DNA from: an uncultured bacterium
Lineage (GTDB): Bacteria; Cyanobacteriota; Vampirovibrionia; Gastranaerophilales; Gastranaerophilaceae
NCBI GenBank assembly: GCA_948684385.1
Contig: CAPQCU010000001.1
Location: forward strand, 62,001-126,000
DNA length: 64,000 bases
Direction: 5' to 3'
Positions 43,506 through 51,643 of the stretch are shown here, piece after piece. The position numbers and the translations under genes were made by a program. Positions within the stretch are counted from its first letter, which is position 1. Each line of letters starts with the position of its first letter. The notes under the pieces were generated by a model. That model saw only the letters and a program-made list of their open reading frames with translations. It was not told the origin of the DNA and ran no database searches.

Positions 43506-44729
43506 ATGAATTATGATTTTAAAAAAGCGGAAAAAGATTTAGAAAAAGAATTTGAAGGGGTAAATGAAATCAGGGATTTCAATCAGAGAAAAGTCTTAAA
43601 AGCTTTCTTTGATAATAAAGTTGCTCCTGAACATTTTTACACAGTATCCGGTTACGGACACGATGATTTGGGCAGGGAAGTGCTGGATAAAGTTTTTGCA
43701 CAGGTATTTTGCGCAGAAAAAGCTCTAGTAAGAATTCATTTTGCATCAGGCACACATACGCTTGCCTGCGCATTATTTGGAAACCTGAGACACGGAGACA
43801 AGCTTATATCCGTTGCCGGAGCGCCTTATGATACAATGCAGGAAGTCATAGGAACAGCCGGAGACGAAGAAACAAAGCGCGCTTCACTGATTGGAAACGG
43901 TGTATTATACGATGAAGTTCCTTTAATTAATAATACAGAGATTGATTTCGAAAAGCTTGAACAAATGGTTGACAAAACAACCACAATGGTTTTGATTCAG
44001 CGTTCAAAAGGATACTCAACCAGAAAATCGCTTTCAATAGAGACAATTGAAAAGATTTGCACTGTTGTTAAGTCAAAAAATCCTGATTGCATTTGTTTTG
44101 TTGATAATTGTTACGGTGAATTTGTAGACTCCAGAGAGCCGTTGGAAGTCGGTGCAGACTTAATGGCAGGTTCTTTAATTAAAAATCCGGGAGGCGGAAT
44201 AGTTGAAGCCGGCGGTTATCTTGCAGGCAAAGAGCTTTATGTTGAACGCGCAGCCAACAGGCTTACTGCACCGGGGATTGGTTCTGAAGGCGGAGCAATG
44301 TTTAACCAGCACAGGCTGATTTTTCAAGGGCTTTTTATGGCACCTTCAATAGTATCTGAGGCTGTGAAAGGAGCTATTCTAGCAGCAAAAGTTTTTGAAG
44401 ATATAGGATTTAACTCAGCTCCAAGATTTGATGAGAAGAGAACTGATATTATCCAGAATATAATTTTTGGAAAACCTGAACATTTAGAACAGTTTTGCAG
44501 AACAATTCAATCGCTTTCGCCGGTCAATGGTTATGTAACTCCAATTCCTGAGTACATACCGGGTTATGAAGATCAGGTAATTATGGCAGGAGGAACATTT
44601 ATAGAAGGTTCGACAATTGAGCTTTCTGCAGATGGCCCAATGAGAGAGCCTTATGTTGCTTATATGCAAGGTGGTTTAAACTATGCACATGTAAAAATTT
44701 GCTTGGAAGAAATTGTAAAAAAACTTTAA
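43506..44729 (+). CDS. PLP-dependent methionine gamma-lyase-family protein (Alum_res type)
   Basis: 407 residues. It matches the YnbB/aluminium-resistance group of PLP enzymes: YTVSGYGHDDLGREVLDKVFAQVF (about 42-65), IHFASGTHTLA, CFVDNCYGEF and the PLP-lysine loop SLIKNPGGGIVEAGGY. The exact substrate is not known; relatives are related to cysteine/methionine metabolism. A TATAAT box ends 9 nt before the ATG, so the leader is very short. Confidence 0.83.
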   Translation: MNYDFKKAEKDLEKEFEGVNEIRDFNQRKVLKAFFDNKVAPEHFYTVSGYGHDDLGREVLDKVFAQVFCAEKALVRIHFASGTHTLACALFGNLRHGDKLISVAGAPYDTMQEVIGTAGDEETKRASLIGNGVLYDEVPLINNTEIDFEKLEQMVDKTTTMVLIQRSKGYSTRKSLSIETIEKICTVVKSKNPDCICFVDNCYGEFVDSREPLEVGADLMAGSLIKNPGGGIVEAGGYLAGKELYVERAANRLTAPGIGSEGGAMFNQHRLIFQGLFMAPSIVSEAVKGAILAAKVFEDIGFNSAPRFDEKRTDIIQNIIFGKPEHLEQFCRTIQSLSPVNGYVTPIPEYIPGYEDQVIMAGGTFIEGSTIELSADGPMREPYVAYMQGGLNYAHVKICLEEIVKKL

Positions 44730-44752
44730 TAGTTGGAAGAAAGGAGAAATTT

Positions 44753-45061
44753 ATGAACGAAAAAACATTAACAATTATCGGAACTTTGGGCGTTATTCTT
44801 TTTGGTGTAATTGCTTCTGCTGTAGCATGGTTTGCAGGTGGAAAAGAATTGTCAGGTAATTCAAGAGAAATCATCAGACAAATGTTCAATTTTGAACTTA
44901 CTATTTTTATTGCTTCTCTTATTTTGAGTTTTATTCCGCTGGTAAACATACTTGCCGGCCTTGTAATAATGATAGCAAATATTGTTTTTGCAATAAAATC
45001 TTTTGCAGCTTCAAACAATAATGCAGAATTCAAAGCACCTTGCTACGAATTTATTAAGTAA
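44753..45061 (+). CDS. DUF4870/Tic20-like small membrane protein
   Basis: 102 residues with three hydrophobic helices (about 6-27, 45-62, 64-85). SREIIRQMFNFELTIFIASLILSFIPLVNILAG is the pattern of the DUF4870 family. AAAGGAG lies 6 nt before ATG 44753. It follows the PLP gene by 23 nt and ends in a strong terminator. Function unknown. Confidence 0.7.
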   Translation: MNEKTLTIIGTLGVILFGVIASAVAWFAGGKELSGNSREIIRQMFNFELTIFIASLILSFIPLVNILAGLVIMIANIVFAIKSFAASNNNAEFKAPCYEFIK

Positions 45062-45073
45062 TTTTGTTTTTTA

Positions 45074-45110
45074 AAAAAGCGTACAAGAAATTCTTGTACG
45101 CTTTTTATTT
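45074..45110 (+). terminator. Intrinsic terminator
   Basis: A perfect 16-bp stem AAAAAGCGTACAAGAA / TTCTTGTACGCTTTTT with a 1-nt loop between the arms, then TATTTTTTC. Confidence 0.9.
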
Positions 45111-45127
45111 TTTCTAATTATTCAATT

Positions 45128-45262
45128 TACATTTACCCCTTTTCTCAACATTCTTCCAAGTTTATAAGTAACACTAAAAAGTTTTCATTTACCCCCTTTT
45201 TTCAACATTCTTCCAGGCTTGTAAGTAATTTCATTCAATTTACATTTACCCCCTTTACAAAA
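45128..45262 (-). repeat. GGGGTAAATG-family repeats, about 2.5 copies
   Basis: Minus strand: GGGGGTAAATGTAAATTGAA, CTTACAAGCCTGGAAGAATG; GGGGGTAAATGAAAAC, ACTTGGAAGAATG; GGGGTAAATGTAAATTG. The GGTAGG part is lost. It sits between the DUF4870 gene and tRNA-Ala. Confidence 0.75.
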
Positions 45263-45302
45263 AAAAATCAGCATGTATTATAATAAATGTAGAAACTCTT
45301 GT

Positions 45303-45378
45303 GGGGGTTTAGCTCAGCTGGTAGAGCACCTGCTTTGCACGCAGGGGGTCAGGAGTTCGAATCTCCTAACCTCCACCA
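45303..45378 (+). tRNA. tRNA-Ala (TGC)
   Basis: 76 nt including encoded CCA. Acceptor GGGGGTT pairs with AACCTCC (one G-U), D-arm AGCTCAGCTGGTAGAGC, anticodon loop TTTGCAC in CTGCT/GCAGG, T-arm AGGAGTTCGAATCTCCT. The 3' 10 nt are also the left attachment site of the prophage. Its natural terminator seems to be at 53619-53640, now 8.2 kb away. Confidence 0.97.
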
Positions 45379-46835
45379 TTTTGAAAAAATACACTCTTGA
45401 ACATTGGTTTGAGAGTGTTTTTTATTGTTATTGTTAGGTTTTCACCATCCCACAAAAAGTGTGAGGTTATCAATTTTAAAAGGGTGCGTTTTTGTTCAAC
45501 TGTTCCTGAAAGATAAGCATTATAAGCATTTTTGCAAAGTGTGAGGATAGCAGAAGCCCTTTGTAAAATTTCATCAGATTCTTTGCTTATATAATCAAAT
45601 TGAATTCTTAATTCATCAAGTTCAATTTGCCATTCATTTTTCTTTTCAAAATAAAATTCTTCAGAAATGGTTTCATCTAATTTGTCAATATAAAGCTTGT
45701 TCAGGCGACTTTTAAGCATGCTTATCTTCTTTTGTATCGCTTCAAGTGATTCTTGTTCATATTGTTCTTTGCCTTGCACCATTTCTTTCAGTTTTGAAAA
45801 TATTGCTTCAGCAAATTCAGGTGGACAATATAAGCTTCTGAACATTTCTTCAACCATTTCATCAATATAGCCTTCTTTAAGGAGTTTAAGCCCCTTATCT
45901 TTGGCATCAGTGCTTCTGTAATAAACATATTTACCTTTTTTAATATCCCCGACAAGTAAATAATTATTTGGCGATTTGATAAGCCCGGAATAAAGAAATT
46001 CATGCTTTGTTAAATGTGGGGCAGTTCTTTCATTTATAACTTTTTGCACTGTATAAAACAATTCTTTTGTTATTAGTGGCTTGTGTTTTGCATCATAAAA
46101 TCTTTTGCCCTTATAATTGAATTCACCAATATAAAATGGATTGTGAAGTATTTTTTCAATAGTTCCTTTTGTGCAGTTTCTTTTGCCTATTGTGAACCCT
46201 TCCTTTGCAAGTTTTTTGGCTAAACTTTGAAAAGTGAAGCAACCAGTGGAATATAATTCAAAGGCTTTTATAACAAAAGGGGCTTTTTCTTTATCAACAA
46301 TAATTTCACTTTTCTTTTTGCTGGTTCTGTTGTTTAAATATCCAGTTGGGGCTTTGCCCGGAAAAAAGCCTTCTTCAGCAGCTTCAACCATGCCTTTTTT
46401 TACTTCAATTGACAAATTGCGTGGGTACAATGAAGAAACAGCTGAAAACATCATAAAAATAAATATTTCATACGGTGTTGAATGTCTATTTAGCACCATG
46501 TTATCTTTTACCAAATGCACGTGGCATTCTGATTTGGTAAACAAATTTTTGATAGTAGCTGCGTCATCTTCATTTCTTAATAGCCTGTCATTTTTTTCAC
46601 ATAAAAGATGACAGGCTTTTTTTTGTTTTTTTAAGATACGCAACATTTTTTCAAACTGTTGCCTTCCTGTTTCTTTCGCAGTAATGCTTTCAGCAAAAAT
46701 TTCAACTACTTCAAAGCCTTTTCTTCTTGCATAATCTTGTAAGTATTTTATTTGTGCCGGGATAGAAAAGCCGCTTTCTTCTTGTTCTTTGCTCGATACC
46801 CTAACATATATGAAGGCTGGTTCTTTTTGTTTCAT
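45366..46835 (-). CDS. Large serine recombinase (phage integrase)
   Basis: 489 residues. Resolvase catalytic domain with YVRVSSKEQEESGFSIPAQ (active Ser about residue 13-14) and DRLLR; a recombinase domain follows (about 155-260), then coiled coil (about 355-420). The gene ends in the attachment site: its last codons AAT GGT GGA GGT TAG are read from the tRNA-Ala 3' end. In the excised circle the frame would continue eight more codons (IDATLELF). Serine integrases rarely use tRNA genes. Confidence 0.92.
   Translation of the reverse strand: MKQKEPAFIYVRVSSKEQEESGFSIPAQIKYLQDYARRKGFEVVEIFAESITAKETGRQQFEKMLRILKKQKKACHLLCEKNDRLLRNEDDAATIKNLFTKSECHVHLVKDNMVLNRHSTPYEIFIFMMFSAVSSLYPRNLSIEVKKGMVEAAEEGFFPGKAPTGYLNNRTSKKKSEIIVDKEKAPFVIKAFELYSTGCFTFQSLAKKLAKEGFTIGKRNCTKGTIEKILHNPFYIGEFNYKGKRFYDAKHKPLITKELFYTVQKVINERTAPHLTKHEFLYSGLIKSPNNYLLVGDIKKGKYVYYRSTDAKDKGLKLLKEGYIDEMVEEMFRSLYCPPEFAEAIFSKLKEMVQGKEQYEQESLEAIQKKISMLKSRLNKLYIDKLDETISEEFYFEKKNEWQIELDELRIQFDYISKESDEILQRASAILTLCKNAYNAYLSGTVEQKRTLLKLITSHFLWDGENLTITIKNTLKPMFKSVFFQNGGG
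45369..45381. other. attL
   Basis: ACCTCCACCATTT, the 13-bp sequence repeated at 53582-53594. It covers the last 10 nt of tRNA-Ala plus TTT. Confidence 0.75.
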
Positions 46836-47350
46836 TTTACCGCCTTTATATATTCATTTGTCTTTGTGTCTTGAAAAATAGCTGAAATATTTGGTTCTTC
46901 ATTTAATGGCACAAGAATTCTTATTGTTTTTGTATCATTAGGCATAATAATTTCAGATTTTAAAGTTTCAAAATTTGAAGTAAAAGTTGCAGCTTCAGCA
47001 AGGGCAGCTTTTTGTTCTTTTAAAACAGCACTATTTTTTGAAGATCCAACAAGTGTTGTGATACCCAAAGTAAACAAACCCATGTAACCATATTTATTAT
47101 TTTTTTTAATTTTTTGAGTTGCTTCTGAAACAAGCACTTGATTCACATTGTTTGTAAGATTGTTTGCTTCAATATTTGATATTTTAACAGGGTTTTTCCC
47201 TGTATTTGTAAAATTTATACAATACCCATCATATTTTGTTTTTAACATTTCAGAACTAACTTCAACACCTGAAGCTGTTTGCTGTACTGCTGCAAAAACT
47301 GGCTGAAATAGCATGCTTAAAATAATTGTAGAAAATAATATTGTTTTCAT
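46832..47350 (-). CDS. Secreted cargo protein of the prophage
   Basis: 172 residues with a signal peptide (ending VFAA, about residue 21). The mature part has a beta-rich segment (YCINFTNTGKNPVKISNIEANNL, about 43-65), a hydrophobic stretch YMGLFTLGITTLVGS (about 88-102) and a C-terminal beta region. It lies between integrase and repressor, the position of lysogenic-conversion genes, and overlaps the integrase start by 4 nt. Function unknown. Confidence 0.65.
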   Translation of the reverse strand: MKTILFSTIILSMLFQPVFAAVQQTASGVEVSSEMLKTKYDGYCINFTNTGKNPVKISNIEANNLTNNVNQVLVSEATQKIKKNNKYGYMGLFTLGITTLVGSSKNSAVLKEQKAALAEAATFTSNFETLKSEIIMPNDTKTIRILVPLNEEPNISAIFQDTKTNEYIKAVK

Positions 47351-47362
47351 TGTTTACCTTTC

Positions 47363-47800
47363 TTATTCAATAAAACTTTTTGCAAGTTCTGGCACTTTCA
47401 AAATGCCAATGAGTGCTTCAGCGGCTTCTTCATCACCATTTAATGATTTAATAAGGGTTTTCACTAATGAACGCACCCGCCCAGTTTCTAAAACGGTTTT
47501 TACGGTTGGCATGTCAACTTTATCAATTGAAAAGTGTTTTTCAATTTCTTTTAATAAAATATCTTGTGTATGGTCATTTGGAATTTCTGAACCATCCATA
47601 AAACGATTAAAAACAGCCATGCTTATTTCAAAATACTTTGCACACTGTTCAATTTTGTCAAGTGAAATTTGTTTTTCAGGGGTTTTGAATAATTGCCCTA
47701 CATATTCCCTTGAATAATTCATTGATTTTGCTAATTCAGTTTTCTTGATAATTTCTTTTTTTTCATCACATACAATTTTGTGAAGTTCTTTGATATTCAT
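47363..47800 (-). CDS. Phage repressor-like HTH protein
   Basis: 145 residues. An N-terminal XRE-like HTH (about 15-55; KTELAKSMNYSREYVGQLF, LDKIEQCAKYF) and a helical C-terminal region without a peptidase motif. Divergent from the excisionase-like gene. I chose ATG 47800 with AAGAAGG upstream; the upstream frame only offers a TTG. Likely binds the TGACAAATGT repeats in the divergent control region. Confidence 0.7.
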   Translation of the reverse strand: MNIKELHKIVCDEKKEIIKKTELAKSMNYSREYVGQLFKTPEKQISLDKIEQCAKYFEISMAVFNRFMDGSEIPNDHTQDILLKEIEKHFSIDKVDMPTVKTVLETGRVRSLVKTLIKSLNGDEEAAEALIGILKVPELAKSFIE

Positions 47801-47817
47801 TACTTGCAACCTTCTTT

Positions 47818-47878
47818 CTGACAAATGTAAACATTATTTAATATTTCACTTGACAAATGTGAACAATTGTTTTATTCT
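47818..47878. promoter_or_regulatory. Divergent control region of the prophage
   Basis: A consensus promoter TTGACA (47850-47855), 17 nt, TATTCT (47873-47878) drives the rightward genes. Direct repeats TGACAAATGTaAACA (from about 47819) and TGACAAATGTgAACA (47851) are 32 nt apart, with a partial third copy at 47939. The second overlaps the -35, as expected for repression. Confidence 0.65.
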
Positions 47879-47926
47879 TATTTTATCAAAAGTTATACTT
47901 TACATAATAATGAAAGGAGAAAAATT

Positions 47927-48127
47927 TTGCAACCTTTATTGACAAATGTTAAGGAATACAGCATTGAGGATATTGCAAAAGTTTTGCCGATAGGTGATCA
48001 GCAAATAAGACGATACATTAAAACGGGCGAACTAAAAGCAACAATGAAAAGAAACCGTTACAGGGTGGCTGAAGAAGATTTGAAAACCTTTATGGTTGAA
48101 AAAGGCTTCACAAATTTAAACTTATAG
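47927..48127 (+). CDS. Excisionase-like HTH-17 protein
   Basis: 66 residues from TTG 47927, which has AAAGGAG 7 nt upstream. The winged-helix pattern YSIEDIAKVLPIGDQQIRRYIKTGELKATMKRNRYRVAEEDLKTFM is the excisionase/HTH_17 fold. It is the first rightward gene of the prophage. It could be the recombination directionality factor or a regulator. Confidence 0.72.
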   Translation: MQPLLTNVKEYSIEDIAKVLPIGDQQIRRYIKTGELKATMKRNRYRVAEEDLKTFMVEKGFTNLNL

Positions 48128-48248
48128 GAGAAAAAAAGACTGCTATGAAGTAGCAGCCCAAAAAATTATTTTTTCATTCAGATTATAGCACAGAAAAACA
48201 GCCTTTTGGAAGGCTTAATTTTGCTACGCAAAAACAGGAGAAATGCCA

Positions 48249-48404
48249 ATGGCAAGGATTAAAAGAGAAAAAAAGAACAAAAAGCCAAACTTTATTTTCT
48301 TGGTTGAACCGGGTGAACCATCACTTGATGAATGCCTTATTGATATGGCAAAAGCTGTTTTTCAACTTAGCGAAATGAAGAAAAGAGGATTGAAACATGG
48401 CTAA
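48249..48404 (+). CDS. Small phage hypothetical protein
   Basis: 51 residues from ATG 48249 with AGGAG 8 nt upstream. Basic N-terminus (MARIKREKKNKKPN), then FIFLVEPGEPSLDECL. It overlaps the next gene by 8 nt. Function unknown. Confidence 0.6.
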   Translation: MARIKREKKNKKPNFIFLVEPGEPSLDECLIDMAKAVFQLSEMKKRGLKHG

Positions 48405-48702
48405 ACCAAATTTAAAACTAATCATTTGCAAACCAGCAAAAAAGAACATTTTTCAAAAATTTTGGCACTGGCTTAATGAACCACGTTGCATTGAAATCAC
48501 ATTGCCATTTGGCTTGACACAACTAGAAAAAGAAGAAGCAATTCAAAACTTTTTAACACAAAAATATGCTGAATATCAATTGACCACTGGAAGTGTGGGC
48601 TTATTTCCTTTGTGTGAAGCAATGAATGATGTTGAAAGACTAAGGCAAAAAGGGCAAATTGATGCCTATTACAAAAAAATCAAAAGAAAAATAAAAGCAT
48701 AA
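48397..48702 (+). CDS. Phage hypothetical protein
   Basis: 101 residues, basic, soluble, containing FWHWLNEPRCIEITLPFG and a C-terminal KKIKRKIKA tail. It overlaps the preceding small gene by 8 nt and lies in the early rightward operon. Family not recognised. Confidence 0.6.
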   Translation: MAKPNLKLIICKPAKKNIFQKFWHWLNEPRCIEITLPFGLTQLEKEEAIQNFLTQKYAEYQLTTGSVGLFPLCEAMNDVERLRQKGQIDAYYKKIKRKIKA

Positions 48703-48715
48703 GGAGAAACAACCG

Positions 48716-49426
48716 GTGAAAATTACAAAAATTAAAATCAAAAACTTATTTGGAATCAGCGAATTTGAAGCTGATGAAAAAAGCCTTGAATTACTTGGGG
48801 GCAATGGTACAGGCAAAACTTCTGTTCTTGATGCAATTAGGTTTGCATTAACTAATAGAAGCACAAGAAATTGCATTGTGAAAAATGGGGCAACAGAAGG
48901 TGAAATCATTATTGAAACAGATGCTGGTTTAACGATTACAAGGAAACCACGCACAAACAAAACAGACTACAAAAGTATTAAGCAAGACGGCAAAGAAATA
49001 CAAAGCCCTGAAGCATTTTTGTCTGAAATTTTTTCAGAATTACAATTGAACCCTGTTTCATTTATCAATATGGACAGTAAAGAGCAAAACAGAATTATCC
49101 TTGACCTTATTGAATATAATTGGAATGGCATGTATATCCCTAAAAAATCAGATGATGGAACAAAAGACTTCAACCATTTTGGATATATAAGAAGGCAAAA
49201 AGCAATGGGCTTGAGAAAAGGTTTTCCTGACATTGTTATTTTTGCCAAAAACAAAAGCAAAACCCATGAAGTGCTTTGCATTGAAATGAAAAGACAAGAA
49301 GGTGGCAAATTGAAACCTGAACAAGAAGCTTGGATTCAAAAACTTGATGAAGCTGATTATGTAGTGGGTATTGCATACGGTTGTGAAGCAGCAATCAGAG
49401 TATTGCACAAATATTTGGAGAGTTAA
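48716..49426 (+). CDS. Chimeric AAA ATPase N-terminus / VRR-NUC nuclease
   Basis: 236 residues from GTG 48716 (AAGGAG upstream). Residues 1-135 match an SMC/RecN-like phage ATPase start (FGISEFEADEKSLELLGGNGTGKTSVLDAIRFAL, Walker A) without the coiled coil or Walker B. Residues 155-236 are a VRR-NUC nuclease domain (RRQKAMGLRKGFPDIVIF, IEMKRQEGGKLKPEQEAWI). The join near 136-155 looks like an in-frame deletion fusing two once-separate genes. The nuclease part keeps its PD and ExK residues. Confidence 0.78.
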   Translation: MKITKIKIKNLFGISEFEADEKSLELLGGNGTGKTSVLDAIRFALTNRSTRNCIVKNGATEGEIIIETDAGLTITRKPRTNKTDYKSIKQDGKEIQSPEAFLSEIFSELQLNPVSFINMDSKEQNRIILDLIEYNWNGMYIPKKSDDGTKDFNHFGYIRRQKAMGLRKGFPDIVIFAKNKSKTHEVLCIEMKRQEGGKLKPEQEAWIQKLDEADYVVGIAYGCEAAIRVLHKYLES

Positions 49427-49430
49427 GCAA

Positions 49431-50378
49431 ATGATTGTTGTTTCAATGTTTGATGGTATTAGTTGCGGACAAATTGCACTTGATCAGCTGGGCATTCCAG
49501 TTGAAAAATATTTTGCTTGCGAAATTAAACAAACAGCAATGGAAGTTACACAAAACAACTACCCGGACACAATCCAAATGGGTGATGTAAGAAATGTTTG
49601 CTGGGAAAGCATTGGACAATGTGATTTGTTGCTTGGTGGTTCACCATGTCAAGATTTTTCAAGTGCTAATAATGAGCGGCTTGGACTTAAAGGAAGCAAA
49701 AGTTCTTTGTTTTGGGAATTTGTGAAAGCAAAACAAATTCTTAAACCAAAATATTTTTTGTTTGAAAATGTGCAAATGTACCAACAAGACTTTGAAGCAA
49801 TATCACAAGCACTTGGCACTTATCCTGTAAATATAAACAGTGAATATGTTTCAGCACAATTGCGAAACAGATATTACTGGACAAATATAGGACACAAAAA
49901 CTTCAATTTGTTTGGTTTTCCAACTTGTGCAATAGAACAACCCAAAAACAGAAAAATTTGTTTCAAAGATATTGCAGAAAAAAATGTTTCTTCTGAATTT
50001 GATATTTCAGAATTAAGGGCTGCACGATTCACAAGAACAGTGCCACACAACAGGGGCTGTATTGGAACTGTGAAACCTTTTGAAAGCATTAGCAAACAAA
50101 AAAATGAAGTTTTTGGAACTGACGGCAAAATAAATTGCTTGTTATCTTCAGACTACAAAGCCCCCAAAATTGTGCTTGATAATAACAGATTGCGATATCT
50201 AACACCACTTGAATGTGAAAGATTGCAGACATTGCCTGATGAATACACTGCCGGATTAAGAAACCGACACCGTTATGATGTCATTGGTGATGGCTGGACT
50301 GTTGAAGTGATTGCTTATATTTTCAGCTATTTAAAAAAAGAATTAGAAATACAACAAGGAGAAATTAAACAATGGTAG
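49431..50378 (+). CDS. C5 cytosine-specific DNA methyltransferase
   Basis: 315 residues. FDGISCGQIALDQLG (SAM), catalytic GGSPCQDFS (PCQ), FENV, and the C-terminal LTPLECERLQTLPDEYT are in order. I chose ATG 49431 with GGAGAG upstream; an earlier in-frame start lies in the nuclease gene. No restriction enzyme is adjacent, so it is an orphan phage methyltransferase, probably protecting phage DNA from host restriction. Confidence 0.9.
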   Translation: MIVVSMFDGISCGQIALDQLGIPVEKYFACEIKQTAMEVTQNNYPDTIQMGDVRNVCWESIGQCDLLLGGSPCQDFSSANNERLGLKGSKSSLFWEFVKAKQILKPKYFLFENVQMYQQDFEAISQALGTYPVNINSEYVSAQLRNRYYWTNIGHKNFNLFGFPTCAIEQPKNRKICFKDIAEKNVSSEFDISELRAARFTRTVPHNRGCIGTVKPFESISKQKNEVFGTDGKINCLLSSDYKAPKIVLDNNRLRYLTPLECERLQTLPDEYTAGLRNRHRYDVIGDGWTVEVIAYIFSYLKKELEIQQGEIKQW

Positions 50379-50803
50379 AAAAATTTGAAGATGGCAAAGT
50401 ATATGTGAGGAAAGGCAGCAAAAAACCTTATGAAGAAATTATTGAAGCAGCTGTTTACAAAAGCAAGAATGATGCTGGACAGATTGAAAAAAATCTGATG
50501 CTTGACCATTATTGTTTTGACGACAGATTTGTGGAAGGAACAAATGGAAGAATTTATGCAACAGATGGCAGCCTTGAATCACCTATAAATTATAATCCAA
50601 AAGATTTTGATGAACTTGGCAACATTGAAGATTTATTTGAAATAGGCAGAGCCTGTTTATTTGAGAAAAAAACAAAGTACACAGAACTTGAAGAAGCTTT
50701 GAAGAAAATTGCACGTGCAAAGAATTCTGATTTCAGCAATTGGCACAAAGTTTGTGATTTTATGCGAAAAACAGCTGAAGAAGCTTTGAGGGTTAGCAAA
50801 TGA
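50372..50803 (+). CDS. Phage hypothetical protein
   Basis: 143 residues, soluble, acidic, with an N-terminal FEDGKVYVRKGSKKPYEEII and a helical C-terminus. It overlaps the methyltransferase by 7 nt and the next gene by 4 nt. Family not recognised. Confidence 0.6.
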   Translation: MVEKFEDGKVYVRKGSKKPYEEIIEAAVYKSKNDAGQIEKNLMLDHYCFDDRFVEGTNGRIYATDGSLESPINYNPKDFDELGNIEDLFEIGRACLFEKKTKYTELEEALKKIARAKNSDFSNWHKVCDFMRKTAEEALRVSK

Positions 50804-51096
50804 AAAAGTCCGACATCATAAAACTTGAACTGATGAAATATTTTAGGTTTGAAAAAGGCATGGTTTTTGTGTGTTCAGAGTGCATTCACAATTCAGATAT
50901 TAGTGCAATAAATGACAAATGTCTTGTTGAAGTAGAAGTGAAAATTTCAAAAAGCGATTTCAGAAGGGAATTTGAAGCTGCGACTTTAAAAAATGGCACA
51001 TTTATGTTGCAGATACACATTGAAGGCACTGATCTTGTTACTTGCACAGCCTTGATTGCAATGGCTGTTATAGTTTGGAGTATTACACGAAAATAA
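50800..51096 (+). CDS. Possible PD-(D/E)XK-type phage protein, 3' half aberrant
   Basis: 98 residues. The first 60 (MKKSDIIKLELMKYF; VEVEVKISKSDFRREFE) resemble small phage nuclease-like proteins with an ExK-type core. The last 35 (ATLKNGTFMLQIHIEGTDLV then a hydrophobic end) look unlike that family, which suggests a frameshift or deletion near 50985. Confidence in the function is low. Confidence 0.45.
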   Translation: MKKSDIIKLELMKYFRFEKGMVFVCSECIHNSDISAINDKCLVEVEVKISKSDFRREFEAATLKNGTFMLQIHIEGTDLVTCTALIAMAVIVWSITRK

Positions 51097-51110
51097 AAGG
51101 ATAAGGAAAA

Positions 51111-51593
51111 ATGAACAAAAAAGAAATAAAAATTGCAAAATTAGATGGCAAAATTGTTGATGTTCACCCAGCAACATTCAAAAAAAGTATATATAAATAC
51201 TTTGCACTATTTGAACACATGGCAGATGAACACAATTTGACATTACTGGAAAGTGAACTTCAACAAATATACAACATTGTTAATAACGACTTAGACAGTG
51301 AAAACCAACAATTGCGGCAAGAATTGATTCGCAAAAATAATTTGCTAATAGCAAAAGATGCAAAAATTGCTTCAATGCAAAATGCTTGTGATCCACTAAT
51401 CATTGAAGGGGCTTGCAGCATAGTTTTTTGGCTTTATCAAGCAGTGTTGGATAATCCAAATTGTGATTCTTTCAAATTAACAGAAAAATGTTTTCAAGAT
51501 TTGAAGCGAATAGGAGAAGGTTTGCATGATTATCAAAACAATAAACCAAACCCTTTTAAAGATGATTATTTCAGGAATTTAATGAAACTGTAA
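51111..51593 (+). CDS. Phage hypothetical protein
   Basis: 160 residues with a coiled coil (about 55-105; NNDLDSENQQLRQELIRKNN). Its last residues come from sequence that in another frame encodes a portal-like segment, so the natural 3' end may have been lost in a deletion near 51565. AAGGAAAA precedes the ATG. Confidence 0.55.
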   Translation: MNKKEIKIAKLDGKIVDVHPATFKKSIYKYFALFEHMADEHNLTLLESELQQIYNIVNNDLDSENQQLRQELIRKNNLLIAKDAKIASMQNACDPLIIEGACSIVFWLYQAVLDNPNCDSFKLTEKCFQDLKRIGEGLHDYQNNKPNPFKDDYFRNLMKL

Positions 51594-51643
51594 AAAGGGT
51601 ATTTATAAACCTATACAGGAGTGTTTCAAAACTTTGGGCTGAC

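Noticed and set aside
50800..51096. Definite frameshift in the nuclease-like phage gene
   Set aside because: Removing one or two A from the A6 run does not give a convincing continuation, so I only flag the 3' half as odd.
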